Below, one piece after another: positions 28,088 through 36,512 of a DNA stretch of 64,000 nucleotides (positions are counted from its first letter, which is position 1; each line of letters opens with the position of its first letter). Both the position numbers and the translations under genes were made by a program. Source of the stretch: Deltaproteobacteria bacterium (GTDB lineage: Bacteria > Myxococcota > JADLHZ01); contig JADLHZ010000118.1 in assembly GCA_020848545.1 (NCBI GenBank), positions 1 through 64,000 on the forward strand, read 5' to 3'. The notes beneath the pieces are model-generated. The model saw only the letters and a program-made list of their open reading frames with translations. It ran no database searches and was not told the DNA's origin.

Positions 28088-29031
28088 GCGCGCAAGCGAT
28101 CGTCGTCGAAGCGGTGTCGAAGAGCTTCGCCCACGACTGGACGCTGAAGAAGAAAGAGGTCGTGCACGCGATCTCGTTCCAGGTCGCGCGCGGCGAGTGC
28201 TTCGGCTTCGTCGGCCCGAACGGCGCCGGCAAGACGACGACGATCAAGATGCTGCTCGACATCATCCGTCCGAGCGCAGGCGCGATCACGCTGCTCGGGG
28301 GCCGGCCGAGCGATCCGAAAGTGCGCGCGCGCGTGGGCTTCTTGCCGGAGCGGCCGTACTTCTACGAGCACTTGACGGCCGAAGAGACGTTGACGCTCTA
28401 TGCGCGCTTGAGCGGCGTCGACGATCGCAGGCGCGTGCGTGAGATGCTCGCGCTCGTCGGCCTCGACGCCGCCAGAGACGTGGCGCTGCGCCGCTTCTCG
28501 AAGGGCATGCTGCAACGCATCGGCCTCGCGCAGGCGCTGATCGGCGACACCGAGCTCGCGATCCTCGACGAGCCGATGAGCGGGCTCGATCCCGTGGGCC
28601 GCCGGCACGTGCGCGAGATCATCTTGCAGCAGCGCGCGGCGGGGAGAACGATGTTCTTCTCGAGCCACATCTTGAGCGACGTCGAAGCGATCTGCGATCG
28701 GGTGGCGATGGTGCACGAGGGCCGCATCATGCTCACCGGCGACGTGCACGATCTGGTCGCGCGCGCAGGGAAAAACGAGTCCGACGTGACGGTGCGCGGG
28801 CAGGGGACGCTGCCACCGGCGATGGCGCACTTCTCGGCGCGTCCCGGTGATCACCACGAGGGCGTCGTCGGCAATGCGGCTCTGCAAGCGGCGCTCGACG
28901 CGGCGATGCGCGCCGGCTTCGCGATCGTCTCGGTGACGCCGAAGCGCGGCTCGCTGGAGGACGAGTTCTTGCGCGGCATCGGCGAGAGCCTGAGCGCGCT
29001 CGCGACGAAAGAAGCGGAGGCCGTGAAGTGA
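28084..29031 (+). CDS. ABC transporter ATP-binding protein (PilH-like, Myxococcus nomenclature)
   Basis: 315 aa. A complete ABC ATPase domain: Walker A GPNGAGKTTT, Q-loop replaced in LPERPYFYE, signature as RFSKGMLQRIGLAQAL (a variant of LSGGQ), Walker B AILDEP, D-loop SGLDP and switch His in SSHILSD. The C-terminal 90 residues are a DUF4162-like accessory region found in DrrA/CcmA-type exporters. Translationally coupled to the gene before (ATGA) and to the permease after (GTGA). In Myxococcus, PilH with PilI is required for pilus assembly and social motility; the transported substrate is unknown. Not the Pseudomonas PilH chemotaxis regulator. Confidence 0.9.
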   Translation: MSAQAIVVEAVSKSFAHDWTLKKKEVVHAISFQVARGECFGFVGPNGAGKTTTIKMLLDIIRPSAGAITLLGGRPSDPKVRARVGFLPERPYFYEHLTAEETLTLYARLSGVDDRRRVREMLALVGLDAARDVALRRFSKGMLQRIGLAQALIGDTELAILDEPMSGLDPVGRRHVREIILQQRAAGRTMFFSSHILSDVEAICDRVAMVHEGRIMLTGDVHDLVARAGKNESDVTVRGQGTLPPAMAHFSARPGDHHEGVVGNAALQAALDAAMRAGFAIVSVTPKRGSLEDEFLRGIGESLSALATKEAEAVK

Positions 29032-29798
29032 GCGCCGTGCTCGTCCTCGCGCGCGCCACCTTCATCGAGGCCGTGCGCGCCCGCGTCTTTCTCTACTTGC
29101 TCGCGGTCGCCGCCTTGATGATCGCGGGCAGCGTGCCGACCGCCGAGCTCGGCGTTGGCGAAGAGCTGCGGCTGACGACCGACGTGGCGCTCGCGGGAGT
29201 GGCGTACGTTTGCGCCTTCCTCTCTGTGTTCCTCGGCGTGTCGGCGGTGAGCGGCGAAGTCGAGAAGCGCACGGTCTACACGGTGATCGCCAAGGCGGCG
29301 ACGCGCAGCCAGTTCGTCGTCGGCAAGTTCTTCGGCGTGTGGGCGACCGTGATCGTGGCTGCGCTCGCGGCATACGCGATGGCGCTGGCGTTGGTCAGCG
29401 GGCTCGGCGGGCGCTTCGCGTCGGAGCTCCTCTACGCGCTGTGGATGCAGATCTTCGAGGCGGGCATGCTCGTGGCGGTCGCCGTGTTCTTCTCGTGCAT
29501 CAGCAAGCCCTTGCTCTCGAGCGGCCTCACCGTCGCGCTGTATTTGACCGGCGTGTCGCTGAAGAGCATTCATTTTTGGGCGCGCAAGAGCGACACGCCG
29601 CCGCTCACCCAAGCGCTCGTCGAGGTGTTCTACCGCGTGCTGCCGAACTTCGAGCTCTTCGATGTCCGCACCGAGATCGTGCATCACGTGGACCCGCCGC
29701 TCGCCGCGCTCGGGTTCTCCGCGCTCTACGGCGTCGCGTACACCGGCATCTTGCTCGGGTGTGCTTGCTTGATTTTTCACCGCCGCGATCTGAAATAG
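29028..29798 (+). CDS. ABC-2-type permease (PilI-like, Myxococcus nomenclature)
   Basis: 256 aa with about six membrane helices (VFLYLLAVAALMIAGSV; VALAGVAYVCAFLSVFLGV; VWATVIVAALAAYAMALALV and others). The cytoplasmic loop SGEVEKRTVYTVIAKAATRSQFVVGKF is the typical ABC-2 elbow. GTG start overlapping the ATPase stop by 4 bases. Forms the transporter with the upstream ATPase. Confidence 0.88.
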   Translation: MSAVLVLARATFIEAVRARVFLYLLAVAALMIAGSVPTAELGVGEELRLTTDVALAGVAYVCAFLSVFLGVSAVSGEVEKRTVYTVIAKAATRSQFVVGKFFGVWATVIVAALAAYAMALALVSGLGGRFASELLYALWMQIFEAGMLVAVAVFFSCISKPLLSSGLTVALYLTGVSLKSIHFWARKSDTPPLTQALVEVFYRVLPNFELFDVRTEIVHHVDPPLAALGFSALYGVAYTGILLGCACLIFHRRDLK

Positions 29799-29805
29799 GA
29801 CGACG

Positions 29806-30585
29806 ATGTTCTTGCTCTTCTGCGCGCTGGCCGCCCTTGCTGCACCGGATGCGAGCGCACAGCCGGCGAGCACCCTCACGCTCGCTCCGCCGGCAGCGTA
29901 CAAAGGCGGCAAGCCCGGCGCCGCCAGCCTCATCGGCCGCGTGCGCTTGAATCGGTTGCCTCCGCCGAAGAAGTTCCAGGTGACGAAGAACGCCGACAAG
30001 TGCGGCCGCGAGAAGTCCGACGCGTCGGTCATCTACTCGAGCGACAAAGGGCTGAAGAACGTCGCGATTTGGATCGACGGCGTGCGGGTAGGCAAGGACG
30101 TGCCGAAGGACAACGTGATCTTGAAGAACATCACGTGCATGTACGAGCCGCGCGTCACGGTCACCGCGCAAGGCACGACGCTCGAGTTGCGCAATTACGA
30201 TGGCACGCAGATGAACGCGACCGCGTACCTGCGCCCCGGCACGCTCGGCTTCGGGCTGCCGATGCGCGTCGACGCCGCCACGCCAGCGCTGTTTTCGGCG
30301 GCGTTGCCGGTGAAGGGGCTCATCCACAAGCGCAAGCTCTCGGAGCTCGGCTTGCTCGATCTGCGCGCGGACCCGCAGCAGCCGTGGGTGCAGGCGTTCG
30401 TGTGGGTGCTCGACCATCCTTACGGATCCGTTAGTGACGATGGTGGTTACTTCGCCATCGAGAAGTTGCCTGCGGGGCCGGTCACGGTGCACGCTTGGCA
30501 CGAGGTCTACGGACACAAGAGCCAGACGGTGGAGATCCCCGCCGATCCTTTGGCGCAGTCAGTCCGCGTCGACTTCGAGTATTGA
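29806..30585 (+). CDS. Secreted cupredoxin-like / carboxypeptidase-regulatory-like protein
   Basis: 259 aa with a short signal peptide (ending near ASAQ). Resembles the 'methylamine utilisation/plastocyanin-like plus carboxypeptidase regulatory' family: GRVRLNRLPPPKKFQVTKNADKC, LKNVAIWIDG, ITCMYEPRVTVTAQGTTLELRNYD at the cupredoxin edge, then the Greek-key close WVQAFVWVLDHPYGSVSDDGGYF and LPAGPVTVHAWHEVYG. The usual copper His of NxDxxxHN is replaced (ELRNYDGTQMNATAY), so metal binding is doubtful. Seven bases after the permease gene; likely in the same operon. Confidence 0.7.
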   Translation: MFLLFCALAALAAPDASAQPASTLTLAPPAAYKGGKPGAASLIGRVRLNRLPPPKKFQVTKNADKCGREKSDASVIYSSDKGLKNVAIWIDGVRVGKDVPKDNVILKNITCMYEPRVTVTAQGTTLELRNYDGTQMNATAYLRPGTLGFGLPMRVDAATPALFSAALPVKGLIHKRKLSELGLLDLRADPQQPWVQAFVWVLDHPYGSVSDDGGYFAIEKLPAGPVTVHAWHEVYGHKSQTVEIPADPLAQSVRVDFEY

Positions 30586-31916
30586 TGCGACACGCGCTTC
30601 ACATCGGCTGTTGTTTCGTCGCGGCGCTTTTGATCGCGCCGCCGGCCCACGCGAAGAAGTCGAAAGCGAAGACGGGCGGGGCTGGGTCGGGGGTCGTGCG
30701 CATCGGCGTGACGGCCGTCGTCGACGATCAGTTCGCGCCGCTCGAAGACGCCAGCGTGACGCAGGTGCTGCAGAACGCGAAGGGCACCTTCGCGGCGAAG
30801 TTCGGCGTTCCCGACATCTTTTTCGAAGCGCCGAAGATTGTGAGCGCGAAGGCGTTCTTCAAGCGCCTTCCACGCGACGATTTTCGCGCCTGCATCGCCC
30901 GCCACGAGCCGCGCCGCGTGAGCCGCATCGAAGACTACGATCGGCCCCGCCTGCAGGAAGGCGTGGCGGCGTTCCTCTCGCGTTGGCGGCTGCCGGCGCT
31001 CCTCCCGGCGTTCCCTCCGGACTTGCGAGCGACGTTGAAGACGCACGACGACGCCGCGCGCGCGCTCATCGCCGAGATGCGCGAAGCGGCGCTGCGGGCA
31101 ACGTCGGCGCGCTTCGAGAACGGCGAGCCCGTGTTGCGCGCGAAGCTCGCCGAGGAGCAAAACCTCGGCCGCCGCTTCGTCGATTGGCTGTGCGCGTTCG
31201 AGGTGCAGAGCGAGGCAGACGTCGTGCTGACGAATGCCTACGTCTTCTATGATCTCCTGACCGAGCCTTACCCGCACGCCGTCTACCACGGCAGCCGCTT
31301 GGCCGGCGCCGTCATGCAGAGCCCGGGGCGCACCTTGTTTTTGGGCCGCGCGGTGTTCGTCTCGTCGTTTGGCTTGAGCGGCGAGCCCGAGACCTTGCTG
31401 GAGCCGAGCCACCAAACGCTCAACGCCGACGATCGCAACAAGTTCGTCGGCACCTATCTCTTGGCGCACGAGCTCGGCCACGCGCTTCTGCGGATCCCCG
31501 ACGTCTACGATCACGGGCCGAAGTGCTTGATGAGCACGGATTACGCGTTGGGCTACGTCGACGGGTACAAGCGCTTGCTCGGCCACCAAGGCCGGTGCTC
31601 GCGCTGCACCATCTACACGGACGCCCGCCGCGCGCTGCAGCTCTTCGACGACGCGTTGAAGGCGAAGAAGTTGAAGAACGCCGAGAAGCTCGCCGAGCGC
31701 GTCGTGCGCAGAATGCCGCCGAACATCGACGGCAGCGTCGGCGACTTCGCGGCGAGGATCTACACGCGCCTCGGGCAGGCCGAAGTCGAGCAGAGGAAGT
31801 GGCGCGCGGCGGAGCTTTATTTGAGACGTGCGCTGGCGGCGGATCCGCTACACACGGAGGCGCGGGTGCTGTTGCGGCGCGTGCATCAACAGTTGAACGC
31901 GCCGGCGTCGCGCTAG
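30585..31916 (+). CDS. Secreted HExxH zinc-metallopeptidase-like protein with TPR-like tail
   Basis: 443 aa with a signal peptide (HIGCCFVAALLIAPPAHA) and a basic linker. The active-site region is H295-E-L-G-H299 followed by ALLRIPD306VYDH310 and a Met after CLM316, reminiscent of metzincins in which Asp or His is the third zinc ligand and a Met-turn follows. Four nearby Cys (CLMSTDY, CSRC) could form disulphides. The C-terminal 90 or so residues are TPR-like (ALQLFDDALKAKKLKNAEKLAERV). Start overlaps the previous stop by one base (TGATG). Substrate unknown; it could process a pilus- or envelope-associated protein. Confidence 0.7.
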   Translation: MRHALHIGCCFVAALLIAPPAHAKKSKAKTGGAGSGVVRIGVTAVVDDQFAPLEDASVTQVLQNAKGTFAAKFGVPDIFFEAPKIVSAKAFFKRLPRDDFRACIARHEPRRVSRIEDYDRPRLQEGVAAFLSRWRLPALLPAFPPDLRATLKTHDDAARALIAEMREAALRATSARFENGEPVLRAKLAEEQNLGRRFVDWLCAFEVQSEADVVLTNAYVFYDLLTEPYPHAVYHGSRLAGAVMQSPGRTLFLGRAVFVSSFGLSGEPETLLEPSHQTLNADDRNKFVGTYLLAHELGHALLRIPDVYDHGPKCLMSTDYALGYVDGYKRLLGHQGRCSRCTIYTDARRALQLFDDALKAKKLKNAEKLAERVVRRMPPNIDGSVGDFAARIYTRLGQAEVEQRKWRAAELYLRRALAADPLHTEARVLLRRVHQQLNAPASR

Positions 31917-31955
31917 GGCCAGCAGGCCTGTCGAGTGCCCGCGCCTGGGGTTAGC

Positions 31956-33002
31956 TCAGGTGCCTTTGCAAACGTCGGGGAGACCGCACTTGCCGGCGGT
32001 GCACTGGAAGTTCTTGCACTGCGTTCCATCGGTGCACGTGGCGCCGTCGTCCTTCTTCGCGGTGCAGGTGCATGGCCCGCCCGAGATATCGCTCGCGTAC
32101 GACGTCAGCGGATCGCATGCCTTGAAGCCGGCGCAATCGCCGCCGACCGCCACGTACGCCGTGCACTTGGCGCCGTCGCAGTAGTGCTTCATCGGATCGC
32201 ACTGGCCGCCCGTCGTGCAGTCTGCGTCGAGCGCGAGGTACGTTGCGCACTTCATGGTCGTCGCGTTGCAGTAGAGGCCGGTCGCGCAGCCGCCGGTGAA
32301 GCTCGTGAGCCCACACTTCAGGCAGTCCTGGCCCGCCGTGCGTTTGCTCGTGGCGAGGGCACCGGTGGCGCAGGCCTTCGTGATTTCGACGGCGCCGGCA
32401 GCGCCGCACGCCGCGTTGTTGTAAGCATCGAGGCACTTCTTCGCCGTCACCGGATCGAAGGTGTAATCGGCGATCTCGGCCGCGCAGTTCATCGCCTCCA
32501 CGGCTTGGTTCGGCAGCGGCGCCGACCGACACGTCGCTTCGCTCGTGCCCGGCGTCATCTGCGCCGTGCGCTCTGCAGCGCTGCAGCACTTGTAGGTCCA
32601 GCCGCAGGTTGCGACGGCCATGGCAGGGCCGAGGTTCGTCAGCGCCACTTCGCTGCACGCCTTGTCCTTACAGCCGGCGGCGCAGCGCGAGATCGCGACC
32701 TTGCCCGCCGTACACTCGATGAGATCGAGCCCGTCCGTGCTGCAATCCGGGAAGCCGGCCGAACAGGTGTCGCCGACGACGTGACCGCAGGTCGCGGTAT
32801 CGCCGCTCACGCTGCATCCGTCCGCGCCGCCGCACTGCGCTTGCTCCACCCAGAGCGCGTTGTCGCACTTCCACAGCGCTGCTTCGAGGCAAGCGAAGGT
32901 GCCCTTAGACTTGTCGCAGCCTGACCCTTTCTTCGGTGTGGCGCTGATCGGCGGCGAGCAGGCGGCGAGGGTGATGCTGGCGAGCAAGAACAATTTCTTC
33001 AT
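31956..33002 (-). CDS. Cys-rich lipoprotein
   Basis: 348 aa from the ATG at 33002, giving a clean lipoprotein signal MKKLFLLASITLAAC. More than 30 Cys residues in short loops (CGGADGCSVSGDTATC; CATGLYCNATTMKC; CDPMKHYCDGAKC), a style common in myxobacterial surface lipoproteins, likely held by disulphides. A motif of type D-C-L-K-C-G occurs mid-protein. AAGGGA lies before the start. Function unknown; convergent with the metallopeptidase gene. Confidence 0.85.
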   Translation of the reverse strand: MKKLFLLASITLAACSPPISATPKKGSGCDKSKGTFACLEAALWKCDNALWVEQAQCGGADGCSVSGDTATCGHVVGDTCSAGFPDCSTDGLDLIECTAGKVAISRCAAGCKDKACSEVALTNLGPAMAVATCGWTYKCCSAAERTAQMTPGTSEATCRSAPLPNQAVEAMNCAAEIADYTFDPVTAKKCLDAYNNAACGAAGAVEITKACATGALATSKRTAGQDCLKCGLTSFTGGCATGLYCNATTMKCATYLALDADCTTGGQCDPMKHYCDGAKCTAYVAVGGDCAGFKACDPLTSYASDISGGPCTCTAKKDDGATCTDGTQCKNFQCTAGKCGLPDVCKGT

Positions 33003-33157
33003 CTTGGTTTGGTCCCTTCTTCTTGCGCCAACCCTAATATGGGATCGAGGTCGACGCCAGAGCGTTGCGCCGCTGTTTGGCCGAGGAACGGGGTCGATCG
33101 AAGGGAATGACCGCGCCCGGTGGCCGACTGAAGCGCGCGTCGCCACAGAAATGAACT

Positions 33158-36100
33158 TTATGGCGCCTGCGCGCTCGGCTGGGCGGTGGCGACCGGCGTC
33201 TCGCCTTCGCGGAAGAGCACGAAGGTTTGTCGCGCCGCGGTCTCTTCGTCTTCGCGCGCGACGACGGTGACGGTGTTCGTGCCGATCTTCAGCGGGAGGA
33301 CGGTCTCGAACGCGTGCTTGAACGAGCCGTCCTTCGAGGCCTCGTCCTTCTGCGCGGTCTGATAGAACACCTTCTGCTCGTTCACGAAGATGTACACGTC
33401 GCGCATCTGCTTGGCGCTCGTGGCGAAGCCCTTCAGCGGGATCGTCGGCGTCGTCGTGCGGGTGCCACGGATGCCGTCGGCGATCGCGATGTCCGGCGTC
33501 GTGTGCGGGAACACCGCCTCGGGTTTCTTGCCGGCCGCGCCGTTGCCGACTTCGGCGCCGCTCGCGTTGACGAACGCCTGCCGCTTGTCGAACGCGACGC
33601 GATAGAAGCTCTTGCCGTCGGCGACGACGAGCGCGCTCGCCTTCAGCGCGGTGCCCTTCGGCAAGAATGCCAGGAGGTCGCTCTTCTCGCTCGCGGCGGC
33701 GTAGACGGCCAAGCGATCGGCGGTCGCCTTCAGCGAGACGCGCTTCGTTTCCACCTTGGCGGTCTGCCGCGCGTCCCCGAGATCGAAGCGTAGCTTCTCG
33801 GTGAGCTGCTCATTCAGCGCCACGTCGACGACCGAGAGCTTGAGGTCGGCGGTCTTCGCTTGCTGTGGGTCGTGCTTCGCGACGAACTTCAGCACCGCTT
33901 CCTTCTCTTCCCCGGGTGCGAGCGAGCCGAGCTTGGCGCGGCCCTGCTCGATGTAGATGACTTCGCCCGAGAGGTTCTTCAGGTTCATGAACGTGTCTTG
34001 CGCCGCGCCCTTGCCCACGTTCTTCACGCTGACGACGAGCTCCACTTCTTCGCCGGGGTCGAGCTGGCCGTCGCCGTTGCCCTTGTCGAAGTCCTTCAGC
34101 TGCCACGCGTAGGCGAAGTGCGGTCGCGGCAGCTCGTCGATGGTCACGACCACTCGGCCGGCGTTGGCGCCTTGGTGCGTGAGCTCGTTCAGCTTCAGGC
34201 GCACTTCATCGACGCGCGCGTAGGTCTCTTTCGGGACCTTCACCGGCAGCGCCCACGTCTTGCTCTCGCCCGGGGCGAGCTTGCCGAACACGAGCTCGCG
34301 CTTGTCGAACATCGGGTTGTCCGACTGCGTGATGCCGTAGACGCGCGCGAGCTCCTCGCTGCCCGTGTTCTTCACGGACGCGACGAGGAGCATCTCGTCG
34401 CCGGCCTTGATGCGCGCTGGCTCGACCACGGTGCCGACGGGTTGCGTCGGTTTGAAGTTGCTCGGCGGAGCCTTTTGGCCGGCGGCTGGCGGCGGCGTGT
34501 GCGGCGCGAGCATGACGCTCATCTTCACTTCGACCGGCGCGTCGCCCTTGTTCGCCTGCTTGCCGGCGGTCCAGTCGACGCCGACCCCTTGCAGCGCCTT
34601 CGTGATCTTCTCTTCGAGCTCGACCTCTTGCTTCTTGAAGTACGCGGACGCGTTCTCGAGCACGCGCCGGCGATCCGGCGTCACCGCCTTCATCACCACC
34701 TCGCGCGCGAAGCGGATCTCGTAGTCCTCGTTGAACTTGTCCGGCGTCGCGTCGCCGCCATCTTCGTCGCCCTGGTCTTCCTGTGCCTTCTTCTCGACCA
34801 AGTAGTTGAGCGTCTCGGTCGGCGGCGCGTCGGTGTTGCCCTTGTGATCGTTCTGCCGGTCCAAGTGCTTGTCGAGGTCCTTCTCACGCGGGTAGTCGAC
34901 GTGCGCGAAGAGCTGCACGCCCTGCTTGTCGACGAGGCCCGGGTACAAGAGCACGTCTGGAGTGATGCCGATCGATTGGATCGAGACGTCGCCCGGCGTC
35001 AGGTACTGCGCGATCGTCAGCTTCAGCGCCGACTGATCCTTGAAGTCGTAGAGCACCTGCACCGAGCCCTTGCCGAAGCTCTGCTGGCCCACGATCACCG
35101 CGCGGTTGTGGTTCTTCAGCGCGCCGGCGACGATCTCGCTCGCCGACGCCGAGCCGCCGTTGGTGATGACGGCGAGCGGCAGATCGGTCTCGGTGCCGCT
35201 CAAGGTGGCGCTCTTCTCTTCGCGCTTCTTGTTGCCTTCGCCGACCGTGATGACGAGCGCGCCGGACGCGATGAACAAGTCGCTGATCAGGATCGCCTGA
35301 TCGAGCAAGCCGCCCGGATTGTTGCGCAGGTCGAGCACGAGGCCCTTCAGCTTGTTCTTGGTCTTCGTCTTCAGGCCGTCCAGGTGCTTCGACACGTCGT
35401 CGTAGGTGTTCGACTGGAAGCTCTTGATCTTGATGTAGCCGACGTCGTGCGAGAGCAGCTCGCTCGTCACGCTCTCGATCTTGATGATCGCGCGCGTCAG
35501 CGTGAACTTTCTCGGCTCGGTCCAGCCGCTGCGCAGGACGGAGATGGTGACGCGCGTGCCGGGCTTGCCGCGCAGGCGCTGCACGGCCTCCTCGATGTTC
35601 ATGTTGACGGTCGACTCTTCGCCGATCTGCACGATCTTATCGAGCGCCTTCAGGCCCGCGCGCGCCGCCGGCGTGCCGTCCATTGGGCTGATGATCGTGA
35701 GGCCGCCGTCCTTGATCGTGATCGAGATGCCGAGGCCGCCGAACTCGCCCTTGGTCGAGGTCTTCATCTCTTCGAAGTTCTCGGGCTTCAAGAGCACCGA
35801 GTGCGGATCGAGGGTCGAGAGCATGCCGTTGATGGCGGCGTATTCGATGTCCTTGAGATCGGCCTCCGTCGAGATGTTCTCTTGGATGAACTCGAAGACG
35901 TCGCGCAGCTTGTAGCCGATCTCCCAGGCGTAGGTGATCGTCAGGTCGAACTCCCGCTGCGAGCCGCCAACCGAGATCTTCACTTTGTCCGGCGCGCCAG
36001 TCTCGTCGACCAAGATCTCGGCCACGCTCTTTTCGATGTAGTCGAGCGCGGCGAGCAGCATGTCGTAGGGCTTCACCCGCGACGGGTCGACGTAGTTCTC

Positions 36101-36331
36101 CTTGATGAGGAGGATCACCTGCGTCAGGATCCGCCGGCTGCGCAGGTCGTAGCGACCCTCGCTGGAGCCGCCGCCGGGCAGGCCATTGTTCAACCCGGCG
36201 ACGCGTGGCCGTTCCGCGGCAGACTGCCCAGAGTCTTCGGAGGCGCTGCTCTGATGCGTTGTTCCAAAATCGAGCCAACCGAGGACAAAGAGCAGGGATG
36301 CAATGGCGGAAAGGCGAACGAATTTAATCAT
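33158..36331 (-). CDS. Very large S41 (CtpA/Tsp-like) periplasmic protease
   Basis: 1057 aa, more than twice an ordinary CtpA. N-terminal signal anchor (FVRLSAIASLLFVLGWL). Residues about 60-175 are an S41 N-terminal region (IKENYVDPSRVKPYDMLLAALDYIE; LDPHSVLL), about 185-270 a PDZ domain (GGLGISITIKDGGLTIIS), about 290-460 the tail-protease core with the Ser-Lys dyad Ser396 in GGSASASE and Lys421 in SFGKGSVQ. About 470-650 is an acidic linker. The extra C-terminal half has CARDB/Ig-like beta domains (DFDKGNGDGQLDPGEEVELVVSVKN; LAPGEEKEAVLKF), an SH3-like segment (LAVYAAASEKSDLLAFLPKG) and a final beta domain. It probably binds envelope substrates and degrades or processes them. Confidence 0.9.
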   Translation of the reverse strand: MIKFVRLSAIASLLFVLGWLDFGTTHQSSASEDSGQSAAERPRVAGLNNGLPGGGSSEGRYDLRSRRILTQVILLIKENYVDPSRVKPYDMLLAALDYIEKSVAEILVDETGAPDKVKISVGGSQREFDLTITYAWEIGYKLRDVFEFIQENISTEADLKDIEYAAINGMLSTLDPHSVLLKPENFEEMKTSTKGEFGGLGISITIKDGGLTIISPMDGTPAARAGLKALDKIVQIGEESTVNMNIEEAVQRLRGKPGTRVTISVLRSGWTEPRKFTLTRAIIKIESVTSELLSHDVGYIKIKSFQSNTYDDVSKHLDGLKTKTKNKLKGLVLDLRNNPGGLLDQAILISDLFIASGALVITVGEGNKKREEKSATLSGTETDLPLAVITNGGSASASEIVAGALKNHNRAVIVGQQSFGKGSVQVLYDFKDQSALKLTIAQYLTPGDVSIQSIGITPDVLLYPGLVDKQGVQLFAHVDYPREKDLDKHLDRQNDHKGNTDAPPTETLNYLVEKKAQEDQGDEDGGDATPDKFNEDYEIRFAREVVMKAVTPDRRRVLENASAYFKKQEVELEEKITKALQGVGVDWTAGKQANKGDAPVEVKMSVMLAPHTPPPAAGQKAPPSNFKPTQPVGTVVEPARIKAGDEMLLVASVKNTGSEELARVYGITQSDNPMFDKRELVFGKLAPGESKTWALPVKVPKETYARVDEVRLKLNELTHQGANAGRVVVTIDELPRPHFAYAWQLKDFDKGNGDGQLDPGEEVELVVSVKNVGKGAAQDTFMNLKNLSGEVIYIEQGRAKLGSLAPGEEKEAVLKFVAKHDPQQAKTADLKLSVVDVALNEQLTEKLRFDLGDARQTAKVETKRVSLKATADRLAVYAAASEKSDLLAFLPKGTALKASALVVADGKSFYRVAFDKRQAFVNASGAEVGNGAAGKKPEAVFPHTTPDIAIADGIRGTRTTTPTIPLKGFATSAKQMRDVYIFVNEQKVFYQTAQKDEASKDGSFKHAFETVLPLKIGTNTVTVVAREDEETAARQTFVLFREGETPVATAQPSAQAP

Positions 36332-36512
36332 GGGGTGTCCGTGAGGGTAGTGTAGCCAGCCGGGGCAGAAGATCCAGCCGAAGCCGTCCGCTTGCGTGTA
36401 TGCTTACAACCAGGATTTCCGCGCTTTGTTGTCTTGCCGGCCGCCAACCGGTAATAAAGAGTGACCCTCTGACGCCCGTCGGTTGCCTCGGCCGACGAAA
36501 AGGACCGGATTC

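Noticed and set aside
36429-36457. Sigma-70-like promoter for the giant gene (TTGTCT, 17 bases, TAATAA)
   Set aside because: The -35 matches 4 of 6 but the -10 only 3 of 6 and lacks the final T; too weak to list as a feature.
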